Of a stretch of 64,000 bases of DNA, positions 35,155-44,428 are shown one piece after another. A program made the position numbers and the translations under genes. Positions within the stretch are counted from its first letter, which is position 1, and each line of letters begins with the position of its first letter. This DNA is from SG-bin7 sp964498095. GTDB taxonomy: Bacteria > Bdellovibrionota > Bdellovibrionia > Bdellovibrionales > SG-bin7. The DNA lies in the NCBI GenBank assembly GCA_964498095.1, contig CAZCFY010000010.1:1-64000 (forward strand), given 5' to 3'. The notes under the pieces are model-generated. The model did no database searches. It saw nothing but the letters and a program-made list of their open reading frames with translations, and was not told where the DNA came from.

Positions 35155-36090
35155 ATGTTATCATTCTTGGAGATGAAGAAACCTCTCGTTTTTAGCACCA
35201 AGTCTTATGACTACCTGGCCCAGGAGATTGTAAAGTTAAAAAAACTAAGTCTTGGCGGCGTCGAACGCAAACGATTTCCCGATGAAGAAATTTATTTACG
35301 CATAACTGACGATATTGCCGGCAAAGATATACTTTTAATCGCCGGCACGTGCACCGACACTGATACTTTAGAGCTGATCGAGCTTTCGTTTCAATTCGTA
35401 AGCCTTGGTTGTGCCCGTCTCGTCGTATTTATACCCTACTACGCTTACGGGACCATGGAGAGAGGGAGTCAGCGCGGCGAAATCGTCAGAGCAAAAACAC
35501 GGGCGCGAATTTTGTCGCTGATTCCACAAGCTCTACGGGGCACCGAAGTTTTTCTCTTCGAACCGCACACTGAAGGCTTACCGTACTATTTTGAAAACGG
35601 TCATCGCGCGCGATCGGTTAGCGCGGAATCAACACTGACCAAATTTGTAAAATCCCGACTGATTAAGGATAAGGAACTAATTTTGGCATCAGTCGACTTT
35701 GGGAAGGCGAAACTCGTTCACCGGATAGCTAAAACACTAGACTTAGAGGCCATCTATTGCGGAAAAATTCGCAAACAAGGATCCAAAGTCGAGACTTTTA
35801 CCGAGAAATTTGATGTGCGCGGCAAAAAAGTTTTATTAATAGACGATATGGTGCGCACGGGAAGCTCATTGGCAGCGGCAGCAAAGAATTTGCGGCAATC
35901 GGGAGCCAAGGAAGTCGAAGCTTTAGTCGTGCACGCACCCGTAAAACCAACTAAAGCTATTGCCGGCCTGAAGCGGATCACGTTTTCCAACTCTCATCCC
36001 AACTCAATGATAAAAACGACGAGCCGTACTGCGAGATACTCCATCGCCACAATTATTTGTGACTCACTCCTCGAAGCTTTTCGTCTTTAG
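35155..36090 (+). CDS. PRPP synthetase-like protein (divergent paralogue)
   Basis: 311 aa. It shows the two-domain ribose-phosphate pyrophosphokinase fold: RKRFPDEEIYLRI early, His138 in FLFEPHTEGLPYYF, the catalytic Lys204/Arg206 loop (GKIRKQGSK), and the PRPP-binding loop LLIDDMVRTGSSLAAAA (227-243). The usual ATP-binding YxRQDRK is replaced by AYGTMERGSQ, so this is a divergent form and not obviously the housekeeping enzyme. Its neighbour would use PRPP, which suggests a dedicated supply. Starts at 35155 or 35173 are both possible; neither has a well-spaced ribosome site. Confidence 0.85.
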   Translation: MLSFLEMKKPLVFSTKSYDYLAQEIVKLKKLSLGGVERKRFPDEEIYLRITDDIAGKDILLIAGTCTDTDTLELIELSFQFVSLGCARLVVFIPYYAYGTMERGSQRGEIVRAKTRARILSLIPQALRGTEVFLFEPHTEGLPYYFENGHRARSVSAESTLTKFVKSRLIKDKELILASVDFGKAKLVHRIAKTLDLEAIYCGKIRKQGSKVETFTEKFDVRGKKVLLIDDMVRTGSSLAAAAKNLRQSGAKEVEALVVHAPVKPTKAIAGLKRITFSNSHPNSMIKTTSRTARYSIATIICDSLLEAFRL

Positions 36091-36140
36091 TCTAGGTAGT
36101 TTTTATCGCGATAATTAGTTAAGCTATTACTTGAGGACAA

Positions 36141-37415
36141 ATGAAGTCGTATTACCTGTGGATGGCACTTATGCCATTAATTTACCTGCCAAATTTCATA
36201 ACGACCCAAACCGCTTATGGAATGTTGGAAACCGGCGATTATCTGATTTTGCCTTTGCTCTTTTTGCTAATTACCGATCCCACGCGAAAGCGAAAGTACA
36301 TAAATACCGATGTCATAATACGACTTGGCATCGCGTTTACCGCCTGGTCAATCATAGGCATCGCCCTTATCTATTTTACTTACGATTATACAAATCCGGA
36401 TTCGATCGTGAAATTTTCTAGCCTCAAACTGGCTAAGTTTTTACTCTATTCCTTTACTCCGCTCTATATGTCTCGGGTGCTGTCGACAAATACCATCCGT
36501 CGAGATTTTGATTGGGCTATTCTAGCTTGCGCTCTGGTAGTCGGGATTTCATGTATACTTTCCTCCGAACGCCCGCAAGAAGTTGGCCAGGCCACCGCTT
36601 CCTATTACAAGGCACTTAATCTTGTAAGTAACGTTCTGGCGATATTTATTACCTACTTGCTAGGATTGTTTGTAACCGGTTATGGTTCTCCCCTCTGGCG
36701 TAAGGCCTGTTTACTAAGTCTATTATTTATAATTGTTGGTTTCTCGACGACCCGCGGGCGCGGCGGGTGGGTGGCGGCTTTCTGCGGGATAATTTATCTT
36801 GCCTACCGCCGCGGTCTCATGCGCAAGCGGGTTCTCATCGGGATTATTGTCACGTTTTCAATGTCTACTTTTTTGTATTTTCAAAACAAAGAGTTTCAGT
36901 TTCAAGTAGATAATATTTTTTGGCCAGACCGAACATTCGTGCAGACGACTGGCTACACAATCAATGACGGCTACCGGACCCAAACCTGGAGTCATGAAGC
37001 CGCCAAAATAGTAAACGCCCCAATCTTTGGAACCGGTTTTCATCATCGCGGAGGGCTTTCTGGTTTATGGTCTTCCGGGAGTCATAATTTTTGGTTGCAG
37101 ATATTTCTAGAAACTGGTCTCGGCGGCGGGATAATTATGATGGCAATTTTCTTGTATCTAAGAAAACATGCCTCCTCAGAGGAAGCTAAGGCCGCCGGAC
37201 TTTCACTTCCTTTAAAAACCGCGCTATATACTGGCTTTATCGGCGGTCTTACTGGGGAGTACTTTTTTGGCGGTCTTTGTCTCTTCGCCTTATTGTTAGT
37301 ATATGCTCCTGTCGGCGCGCTCAGGCCAGAAATCAAAGCTCACGCCACCAAATACAATGCTGTTGACACCCCACCAAACGATTTAGTTCCCGTGGCCCAG
37401 TATGAACGAACTTAG
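36141..37415 (+). CDS. O-antigen ligase/polymerase-like membrane protein (Wzy/WaaL)
   Basis: 424 aa with about ten hydrophobic segments and a GAGGA site five bases before the ATG. In the second half, FSTTRGRGGWVAAFCGIIY and GTGFHHRGG...SHNFWLQIFLETGLGGGI form the large periplasmic loop and the helix after it typical of the Wzy_C/O-antigen ligase family. It should polymerise repeat units or ligate glycan at the periplasmic face. In this locus the polymerase role is more likely, working with Wzx and Wzc. Its stop overlaps the GT2 start by 14 bases. Confidence 0.88.
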   Translation: MKSYYLWMALMPLIYLPNFITTQTAYGMLETGDYLILPLLFLLITDPTRKRKYINTDVIIRLGIAFTAWSIIGIALIYFTYDYTNPDSIVKFSSLKLAKFLLYSFTPLYMSRVLSTNTIRRDFDWAILACALVVGISCILSSERPQEVGQATASYYKALNLVSNVLAIFITYLLGLFVTGYGSPLWRKACLLSLLFIIVGFSTTRGRGGWVAAFCGIIYLAYRRGLMRKRVLIGIIVTFSMSTFLYFQNKEFQFQVDNIFWPDRTFVQTTGYTINDGYRTQTWSHEAAKIVNAPIFGTGFHHRGGLSGLWSSGSHNFWLQIFLETGLGGGIIMMAIFLYLRKHASSEEAKAAGLSLPLKTALYTGFIGGLTGEYFFGGLCLFALLLVYAPVGALRPEIKAHATKYNAVDTPPNDLVPVAQYERT

Positions 37416-38310
37416 TCGACCTTTGGTTTCGATATCAATGCCGTTTTACGAAAATCACCGTACCCTACCGGTAGCACTCGCATCTGTAGTCGCTCAAACC
37501 TGGAAAAATTGGGAGTGTTGGGTTTGTGATGATGGGTCCTCTCACTCCGCCGAAACCATCGTCAAACAATTTAATGATGAACGCATAAAGTACTTTCGCC
37601 TCGAAAAGAATCACGGTCGCGGTTTTGCCCGTCAAAAAATTCTTGAGATGGGAAACGGAAAATATCTGACAATGGTAGATGCCGATGATTGGATTTACCC
37701 GCAGCGGATACAACATCAAGCTGAAATCCTGGAAAGCGCCCCAGATATTGCGCTAATCAGCTCTTCTATGGCGGTGGTAAAGGGAAAGTTTCACCTCTCT
37801 GGTGTCAGAATTTACGGAAGTACGGCCGAAGAGCCCGCCTTCTTTAAACCCATGAAGCAACCCAAGCCACTGGCACTGTCACACGCCGCCTCAATGATTC
37901 GTATGAGTATTGCCAAAAACCTTAAATATGACACTAAGTTTAGAACTTCGGAAGATTTTGATTTTCTGCTACAAATTCTCTTAAAACACAAATACGCCCT
38001 GTGTCCGCATATTTTGTACGCTTACACCGAGTATGATACTCTCACCAAAAGCAAAATCTTTTCGAGTTTAAAATCCCGCCAAAAGGTAATGAATAAATAT
38101 CTCACCCGGTTTCCAATAAGAGTAATACAGGAGACCCTAAAGATTGCTTCGAAAAAAGTAATCTATCAATTCGCATTTTCCTTGGGTGTCGCGGACAAAA
38201 TCATCGCTCGGCGTTCCGCAAACCCCAGCGGCGAAGACACTCTCAATTTCCAAAAATGCCTGAATGAGGTAAACCGCGTACTTGAAGAAAAGGGGTTCGC
38301 CCGTGTTTAG
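37402..38310 (+). CDS. glycosyltransferase family 2
   Basis: 302 aa, GT-A fold with SISMPFYENHRTLPVALASV, ECWVCDDGSSHSAETI, HGRGFARQKILEMGNG and the metal-binding MVDADDWIYPQR (about 92-103). The expected acceptor and base region lies in FRTSEDFDFLLQILL. It lacks membrane segments, so it acts on the cytoplasmic side. Overlaps both neighbours and is therefore in an operon. Confidence 0.92.
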   Translation: MNELSRPLVSISMPFYENHRTLPVALASVVAQTWKNWECWVCDDGSSHSAETIVKQFNDERIKYFRLEKNHGRGFARQKILEMGNGKYLTMVDADDWIYPQRIQHQAEILESAPDIALISSSMAVVKGKFHLSGVRIYGSTAEEPAFFKPMKQPKPLALSHAASMIRMSIAKNLKYDTKFRTSEDFDFLLQILLKHKYALCPHILYAYTEYDTLTKSKIFSSLKSRQKVMNKYLTRFPIRVIQETLKIASKKVIYQFAFSLGVADKIIARRSANPSGEDTLNFQKCLNEVNRVLEEKGFARV

Positions 38311-38944
38311 AGAAGAAATTATTCTCAACGTGACCGCCGGCAAGGACGTACTTGATTGCGGAGGCGTCGACCATTGGGCCTTTGAGCAGAAGCTGACAAC
38401 GGGAGAGTGGCTGCACGCCAAAATTCATCGCAGCGCCAAAAGCTGTCTAGGAATAGATATTTTAGACGCAAACGTGGAAAAAATTAATCAGCAAGGAAAA
38501 TATAAGTTTTTGGCCGCAAACGTGGAAGAGCTAAAATTTGATTCGGAGTTTGACGTGGTCGTGGCGGGAGAAATTATCGAGCACCTTTATAACCCGGGTA
38601 AATTTTTAGATTCGGCTTGGCGCGCTTTGCGCCCCCACGGATACTTAGTTATAACAACTCCCAACGCCTACTCTTTTTCCGCGATGCTTTATGCGCTGAT
38701 ATTGAGAAGGGAAAAATGTCACCCCGAACACACTTGCTATTTTAGTCCGCAAACGCTTACTTATCTGGTGGAACGCCACGGATTCAAAATCGAGAAAGTA
38801 TATCACGCATCATCTCCATCGCAATCACGCTGGATTGAATTTCTACGCAAAATTGTAATCGCCGTTAACCCCTTACTATGTGAACGCGTCGTCCTAACGG
38901 CTACAAAGACATCTCAGCACCGGAAATATGAAGACAAGTGGTAA
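38303..38944 (+). CDS. class I SAM-dependent methyltransferase
   Basis: 213 aa from GTG 38303, which has an AGGGG site seven bases upstream and overlaps the preceding stop. A TTG at 38282 is an alternative. Motif I is degenerate (DVLDCGGVDHWAF), but the GIDILD strand end, EFDVVVAGEIIEHLYNPG and LRPHGYLVITTPNAYSF are typical of Methyltransf_23/11. It is likely to methylate a sugar in the polymer, in line with the other methyltransferases of the locus. Confidence 0.82.
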   Translation: MFREEIILNVTAGKDVLDCGGVDHWAFEQKLTTGEWLHAKIHRSAKSCLGIDILDANVEKINQQGKYKFLAANVEELKFDSEFDVVVAGEIIEHLYNPGKFLDSAWRALRPHGYLVITTPNAYSFSAMLYALILRREKCHPEHTCYFSPQTLTYLVERHGFKIEKVYHASSPSQSRWIEFLRKIVIAVNPLLCERVVLTATKTSQHRKYEDKW

Positions 38945-40079
38945 AACAATTTCCGTTTTAGTTGTCGTAGACAAAGCTGTGGGTGGCACTGGGCCACACC
39001 GCAATGTCGTCGGTTCACTTAATGCTTTATCCTCTAAGGACAATATTATTACCACCGTCTTATGTGGCTTTTTTGACGAAAGCGAGCCTTTTGCCAAATC
39101 TGGAAAAATCAAATTCCACACGGGCTTTAATCCAAAGAAACCCCTCCTAATTTTCTCAAATTTTTTTAAGATACTCTCGCTTGCCCGCCGCTGTGATGTC
39201 ATCTATGTCCCCTGCGGATTTATCTCGGCACTTTACGGTTCCGCGGCCGCCCACTTGCTCGGCAAGAAAATAATTATCGGCCCCAACGTTAGTAAAATTC
39301 CGTTTAGAAAACAAGATTCGCCGGGATTTCTTGAGGTAGGACTTTTAACGGATGTCTGGTTGGAAGCCTCTGCAAGGCGTAAGCGGTTTGTACTTGATCA
39401 CCTTAAACCAAGTCTTCACCCAAAAGTTCGAAATATCTTACATTCAATTGATCTCGCGAAGTTTAATCCATCATTTCGCACCGCAGACTTTTTTAAAAAG
39501 TTAAACATTCGCTCCGGCACTCTAAAAGTACTTCATGTGGGCCGGGACAATGAGCCCATCAAGGGAGTGCCTATTCTGATAGATGCCATCGCAAAAATAA
39601 ATCAGAGTTATCACCAAAATGTCGATTTCATAATTGTCGGAAAAATGAGCGAAGCCACTCGCGCTAAATGTAAAGATTTTTCGAATGTCCACTTCTTAGG
39701 TTTCCTTTCCGGCGAAAAGCTGTCCCAAGCATTTGCCTCCGCCGACTTCATGGTAGTTCCCTCTTCTTGGGAAAATTGTCCCTTTACGGTTTTAGAGTCC
39801 TTAGCTTCAGCTCTCCCCGTGGTGGCGTTTAACACCGGAGGAATTCCTGAGTTAATAGAGTCCGGCAAAACCGGAGTGCTTATAGATGGAATTACCTCCT
39901 CCGGATTACACGCTACCGACGCCAGTGCCAAATTGGCCGCCGAAATAACAAAATTAATCGCTAATCCCGAAATTTTAAAAGCCATGTCGCAAGCGGCAAG
40001 GAGGGATGCGGAAAGTCGCTTTTCTGAATCACGCTTGGGCCAGGACTTGTCCAACCTATTTTTTAGCGTGAGTTCTTAA
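38928..40079 (+). CDS. glycosyltransferase family 4
   Basis: 383 aa. The N-terminal half has VVDKAVGGTGPHRNVVGSL with the glycine-rich loop. The donor half has LHVGRDNEPIKGVPILIDAI and the E-x7-E motif PSSWENCPFTVLESLASALPVVAFNTGGIPELI. The ATG overlaps the methyltransferase by 17 bases, and the following gene starts immediately after its stop. The donor sugar is unknown. Confidence 0.92.
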   Translation: MKTSGKTISVLVVVDKAVGGTGPHRNVVGSLNALSSKDNIITTVLCGFFDESEPFAKSGKIKFHTGFNPKKPLLIFSNFFKILSLARRCDVIYVPCGFISALYGSAAAHLLGKKIIIGPNVSKIPFRKQDSPGFLEVGLLTDVWLEASARRKRFVLDHLKPSLHPKVRNILHSIDLAKFNPSFRTADFFKKLNIRSGTLKVLHVGRDNEPIKGVPILIDAIAKINQSYHQNVDFIIVGKMSEATRAKCKDFSNVHFLGFLSGEKLSQAFASADFMVVPSSWENCPFTVLESLASALPVVAFNTGGIPELIESGKTGVLIDGITSSGLHATDASAKLAAEITKLIANPEILKAMSQAARRDAESRFSESRLGQDLSNLFFSVSS

Positions 40080-41192
40080 GTGAAAACTTTAGCCATTGTT
40101 GTAAATAATCCCGACTTTTTTTTGTCCCATCGGTTGCCCCTTGCGAATGCCGCTCGACAAAATGGATATGATGTTTTCGTAGTTTGTCCTTTTGGCCCAA
40201 GAGTCGCTGATATCATAAATCTGGGATTTAAAGTAAAAGCCTACGAACTTAATCGCAAAAGTTTAAACCCATTTCGCGAGTTAGTCTCGATATATCAGCT
40301 CTATTTTATCCTAAAGGAGTTAAATGCTGATATCGCTCATGCGATATCTCTTAAGCCCATTTTGCAAACTTGCTTTGCTAACTTTTTTCTTCCTAAGATA
40401 CGCATTGTTGGTACTGTCACCGGGCTGGGTTTTATTTTTATTCAGAGTGGAATTGTCTATGACGTACTACGCTTCTTCATTGGATTAGCTTTTCGGATTG
40501 GCCTTTACTCCAAAAACATTGAACTTATTTTTCAGAATCAAGACGATCTTGATTTATTCACTAAACAAAATTGGCTGCCCACTTCTCGCGCGCATCTTAT
40601 TCGTGGTTCCGGCGTCGACCTAAAGAAGTTTACTCCGTCACCAGAACCCTCTGGGCCCGCGACAATTATTTTTCCGGCCCGCTTACTCCGTGATAAGGGA
40701 CTTCTCGAGTTCATAGCCGCCATTAAACTTCTAAGGCAAGAGACAAAGGATTTCCGCGCCGTCTTAGTGGGAGGCTTAGATCCAGCAAATCGGGCCGGCG
40801 TAGCAGAAAGTGAAGTTGCCAAATGGACTAAAGAGAAAATTGTTGAGTGGGTCGGCCATCAATCAAAAATGGCGGAGTGGTATAACCGGGCAAATATCGT
40901 GTGCCTGCCCTCTTATCGCGAAGGCTTGCCTCTGACCCTCTTGGAGGCGAGCGCTTGCCGCCGCGCCATTGTCACTACGGATGTCCCCGGTTGCCGCGAA
41001 CTTATTACGGACAAAGTGACTGGACTTTTGGTTCCCCCTCGTGATCCGGTAGCGCTTAAAAATAGTCTAGCCCTACTTCTAAGAGACACGCATCTTCGGT
41101 CACAACTTGCCGAAGCCGCCTATAACAATGTGAAAGATGGGTTTAGCGTCGAGGAGATATGCAAGAAAACATTGGACGTTTATCCAAAGTAA
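40080..41192 (+). CDS. glycosyltransferase family 4 (PglA/WbnA-like)
   Basis: 370 aa starting at GTG 40080, adjoining the previous stop. It opens VVNNPDFFLSHRLPLANAARQNGYDVFVVCP, then IAHAISLKPILQTCF and GTVTGLGFIF, the pattern of GT4 enzymes near PglA that extend undecaprenyl-linked sugars. The donor motif is PSYREGLPLTLLEASACRRAIVTTDVPGCRELI. The hydrophobic stretch at about 118-145 may seat the enzyme on the membrane. It is the last glycosyltransferase before the export genes. Confidence 0.93.
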   Translation: MKTLAIVVNNPDFFLSHRLPLANAARQNGYDVFVVCPFGPRVADIINLGFKVKAYELNRKSLNPFRELVSIYQLYFILKELNADIAHAISLKPILQTCFANFFLPKIRIVGTVTGLGFIFIQSGIVYDVLRFFIGLAFRIGLYSKNIELIFQNQDDLDLFTKQNWLPTSRAHLIRGSGVDLKKFTPSPEPSGPATIIFPARLLRDKGLLEFIAAIKLLRQETKDFRAVLVGGLDPANRAGVAESEVAKWTKEKIVEWVGHQSKMAEWYNRANIVCLPSYREGLPLTLLEASACRRAIVTTDVPGCRELITDKVTGLLVPPRDPVALKNSLALLLRDTHLRSQLAEAAYNNVKDGFSVEEICKKTLDVYPK

Positions 41193-41237
41193 TTACGAAT
41201 GATTGCTACTTGGCACCATAAATTTTAAAGTAGAAGT

Positions 41238-41723
41238 ATGCGAATGAACCTGTTTAAACTCGTAATATCACTGATTCTAATTCCAACATTTGCGCTCTCT
41301 CAATCCATGTCCTCCATCATTGGCTCTCGTGGCGGTGCCGAGTTCTGGGTTGGCAAAGAGTTGGGAAAACCTCTGATTACCGTAAACCTCCTTAGCGGCG
41401 TAACATTTCCCGGAACTTATCATGTGCCCATCGACACCAATCTTTCCGTACTAATTTCTTATGCCGGCGGAGCGCTACAAGACGCAAAGTTAGATGAGAT
41501 TGAATTTCGCCGCACGCGCGGAAAAGATCAAACTGAATTTATCGTTTACGACCTTCTTAAAATCACCCGCAACAACAATCAACTTCCGGCGCTAAATGAT
41601 GGCGATATTATACGAATTCCCATCAGCCGCTCCTTAGAAAAAACCGCGCAATACATTGGAATTATCAGTGGTTCTGCAGCGGTAATTCTCTCGATTATCG
41701 CGATTAGAAACGCCAATTGGTAA
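41238..41723 (+). CDS. SLBB-domain polysaccharide export-associated protein
   Basis: 161 aa. The N terminus has a signal peptide (LVISLILIPTFALS|QS). The middle has an SLBB-like ubiquitin-fold segment: ITVNLLSGVTFPGTYHVPIDTNLSVLISYAGG, with NDGDIIRIP after it. A C-terminal hydrophobic segment (YIGIISGSAAVILSIIAI) could anchor it. Full Wza-type export proteins have an N-terminal PES domain and a lipobox, neither of which is seen, so this is a small SLBB-only relative. It probably works beside the Wzc-like protein encoded next. Confidence 0.75.
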   Translation: MRMNLFKLVISLILIPTFALSQSMSSIIGSRGGAEFWVGKELGKPLITVNLLSGVTFPGTYHVPIDTNLSVLISYAGGALQDAKLDEIEFRRTRGKDQTEFIVYDLLKITRNNNQLPALNDGDIIRIPISRSLEKTAQYIGIISGSAAVILSIIAIRNANW

Positions 41724-41917
41724 ACCTAAAGTTTCTAGACTTTTTCTGGACTCTGACGAACGTCTAGTTAATTTTTGTCTTAAAACTTTCACGTTTGTTT
41801 AAACTTTCAACAACCAGACCTAAGTACCTATTCCCTCTGTACGCGTCCCCAGCCCAGACCTATTACTCATAAGATTTTACTAATAATTCTCCGATTAGCC
41901 AGTTGGAGGAACCACAA

Positions 41918-44425
41918 TTGTCGGAACGCAGTAAAGCCAGTCGCGCACTTGCTCATAGCGGAGTAGATGACGGCGATTACATTTTTATAAACCCCAGGCA
42001 GGTAATTAGGACCTTAAAAGCTAACCGTAGCTTTATTCTAATTTGTTTTTGCTTAGGGTTGATTTTGTCCTGCGCCGAGTATTTCTTCATTTATGTTCCG
42101 ACTTATGTTTCTGAAGCAAAATTAAAAGTGGAGCCTAAAAACGACTCCATGAATATCACTCCCCTTCTAGACCGCTTTCAAGGTAATGATCAATTGTTTA
42201 CCCGTACTAACGCTATTCTAGAGGAACTTCAATCCACGCGCTTTACCGATTTGGTAGTTGCGCATTATATCGAAAATGACCTCAACATTACCGCTATTGT
42301 CCCCGTAAAACAAATTCGACCGCTAAGGTCCTGGTTAAAGTCGGCCGTACGCAAGGGCCTCACGCTTGCCGAAATTCAGAAGCTTGACGAGTGGAAGACG
42401 TTAACAAGCTATTTTAGAGGCGCCATAGAATCTTCAGCGAATTTTGACGCCGGTGTTATTACAATTCGGGCCCGAACACGCAGCCCAAAAGCTTCTGCCG
42501 ATTTGGCGAATGTCGCTGCGGCGGCGCTAGTAAAAACTAACTTAGCAAATCTCCGAGAGAAGGCTTCCAAATTAAAGTCCTTCGTTGAGGAACAAACCAC
42601 TGAGAGAAAGCAAATACTTGCCGACCTTGAGTCCAAAAAAGTTGCATTACAAAAGAAATACGAGGTTGGCTCTACCAACGATTATCGCTCGGAAACTTAC
42701 AGACGTTATAGCGACTCCCAAGTCGAAGTAACTAAAATTCNNNNNNNNNNAATTCAACAACAACTAGAGATAAACGCCAAGGTCATTCAGCACACGGAAG
42801 AAGAGTTAAATAAAATTAAAGAGAACTTAACCAATCCGAATTTGACCAATTCTGATTTATTTTTAACCCAGAATCAGCACCGTATGGAGCTGCTACAGTA
42901 TCAAAAAGCACTTCTCGAGAACGAAACCAGCGAAGAAAGCGTCGCGCGCAGGGAACAATTGCAGGCTGAAATCGAAGAAGTTGCCACCAATCTTAAAAAA
43001 TCAATTAATGAGGTGGAGTCATCCGGCGGTCTGACATTTATTAGTACAAGTCAATATCACCGTGATCTTGAAAATACTCTCGTAAATTTGCGTGCCGAAC
43101 GCAAAAAGCTTGAGTCAACCAAACAGACCCTTAATGCCACTATTCATATAGATAAACAACAGATTGCCAAAATTCCGAATATCTTGCAGGAGTTCGAAGC
43201 GCTGCAACGCCAAATTACCGTTAGCTCGGAACTCTATTTGGGATTACAGCAAAAGCTGCAAGAAGTAGAAATTATGTCGGCCGGTATCGATAATGATTTA
43301 AAACACGTTAGCGATGCCCAACCCGCTGGAAGCCCCGTGGGTCTTGACCCTAAAATGAAGGTTGCTGTTTCGGGCTTTGCCGGACTGCTTTTGGCGCTAC
43401 TAATTTTAATTCTCAAAAATACTTTTATTCATACCGTCAGAAACCACCGCGAAATGCAGGAAGAGGGACTTACGGTGATAGGCGAGGTTCCAATTCTGCC
43501 AGGATTAAATCCGCCAATCGCGTCGATCCTGGGAAAAAACTTAGACCGCGTCATTGGTCAAAATTTGGAGAACATTACGTCGCGGGTTACGCGAATCGCG
43601 CCCAAGATGATTCGCAAGATTCAAACGATGGCGCCCTCGGTAGTTTCTGACCAAATTGAAAGAGTTGTACCGCATTTGGCGAAAATCCAAAAGCAACTCG
43701 GCTTATCACACAAAAGAGATGGCAATGAACTCGTCGTTATCGATAAGCCCAATTCCAACGAAGCTGATATTTTTAGATATATGCGCTTGCGCTTAAACGC
43801 TCATGTGCAGCAAACGTTACCAAACGTCTCGCCTGGTAAGGGTAAAGTAATTATGATTACAAGTCCTACCGAATCGGTTGGTAAAACATTTATTTCTTCA
43901 AACTTAGCGGCATCGTTTGGCAAAGGCGAAATCAAAACATTGCTTGTCGACCTTGACTTAAGAAATTCTTCGATCTTGCGGACATTTAAGGATTTCAAAG
44001 ATGTTCCGGGAATTGAAACGGCGGTCAAAACCAAGGGTAATTTCGAGGATTATATTATTTCAGTATCCAAGTTCTTCGATGTTCTACTCTGCCGCCCGGG
44101 CATAGAAAATCCCACCGATGTTCTTGAGTCCATGTCACTGCGCAATTTTATCGAGAAAATGCGGGACAAATACGATTATATCTTTATCGATTCACCTCCC
44201 GCTCTGGTCGTCTGTGACCCGTCACTCATCGCACCTATTGTTGACATGATATTAATTGTCGCCGCTCACGAAATCACTTTCCGCGAAGACATCGCATTGG
44301 CTATTGAAGGCCTCAATGCGGGCAAAGCACATCCCATGGTTGGCGTATTAAATCTCGTAGACTCAGGTTTTGACCGCTACGGATATGGCTATGGATATGG
44401 ATACGGAAAAAAGAAAGCCGGATAA
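41918..44425 (+). CDS. Wzc-like polysaccharide copolymerase and tyrosine autokinase
   Basis: About 835 aa from TTG 41918, eight bases after GGAGG. TTG 41903 is in frame but overlaps that ribosome site. The Wzz domain has TM1 near SFILICFCLGLIL, long coiled coils, and TM2 near AVSGFAGLLLALLILIL. After an amphipathic linker comes a BY-kinase: Walker A SPTESVGKT (648-657; canonical is SPxPGEGKS), Walker A' LLVDLDLRNS, and Walker B YIFIDSPP. The tail DRYGYGYGYGYGKKK is the tyrosine cluster used for autophosphorylation. It controls chain length and export. Ten N interrupt the coiled-coil region without shifting the frame. Confidence 0.93.
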   Translation: MSERSKASRALAHSGVDDGDYIFINPRQVIRTLKANRSFILICFCLGLILSCAEYFFIYVPTYVSEAKLKVEPKNDSMNITPLLDRFQGNDQLFTRTNAILEELQSTRFTDLVVAHYIENDLNITAIVPVKQIRPLRSWLKSAVRKGLTLAEIQKLDEWKTLTSYFRGAIESSANFDAGVITIRARTRSPKASADLANVAAAALVKTNLANLREKASKLKSFVEEQTTERKQILADLESKKVALQKKYEVGSTNDYRSETYRRYSDSQVEVTKIXXXXIQQQLEINAKVIQHTEEELNKIKENLTNPNLTNSDLFLTQNQHRMELLQYQKALLENETSEESVARREQLQAEIEEVATNLKKSINEVESSGGLTFISTSQYHRDLENTLVNLRAERKKLESTKQTLNATIHIDKQQIAKIPNILQEFEALQRQITVSSELYLGLQQKLQEVEIMSAGIDNDLKHVSDAQPAGSPVGLDPKMKVAVSGFAGLLLALLILILKNTFIHTVRNHREMQEEGLTVIGEVPILPGLNPPIASILGKNLDRVIGQNLENITSRVTRIAPKMIRKIQTMAPSVVSDQIERVVPHLAKIQKQLGLSHKRDGNELVVIDKPNSNEADIFRYMRLRLNAHVQQTLPNVSPGKGKVIMITSPTESVGKTFISSNLAASFGKGEIKTLLVDLDLRNSSILRTFKDFKDVPGIETAVKTKGNFEDYIISVSKFFDVLLCRPGIENPTDVLESMSLRNFIEKMRDKYDYIFIDSPPALVVCDPSLIAPIVDMILIVAAHEITFREDIALAIEGLNAGKAHPMVGVLNLVDSGFDRYGYGYGYGYGKKKAG
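42741..42750. other. assembly gap (10 N)
   Basis: Ten N inside the coiled-coil part of the Wzc-like gene. The frame stays open across it, but the true number of missing bases is unknown. Confidence 0.97.
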
Positions 44426-44428
44426 CTC

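Noticed and set aside
35155..36090. Treating the PRPP synthetase as an ordinary prs
   Set aside because: Altered ATP motif and position inside the polysaccharide locus argue against a simple housekeeping label, though it cannot be excluded.
41205..41230. TTGGCACC as a possible sigma-54 promoter before the SLBB gene
   Set aside because: The GC part of the -24/-12 pair is present but the -12 TTGC at the right spacing is missing.
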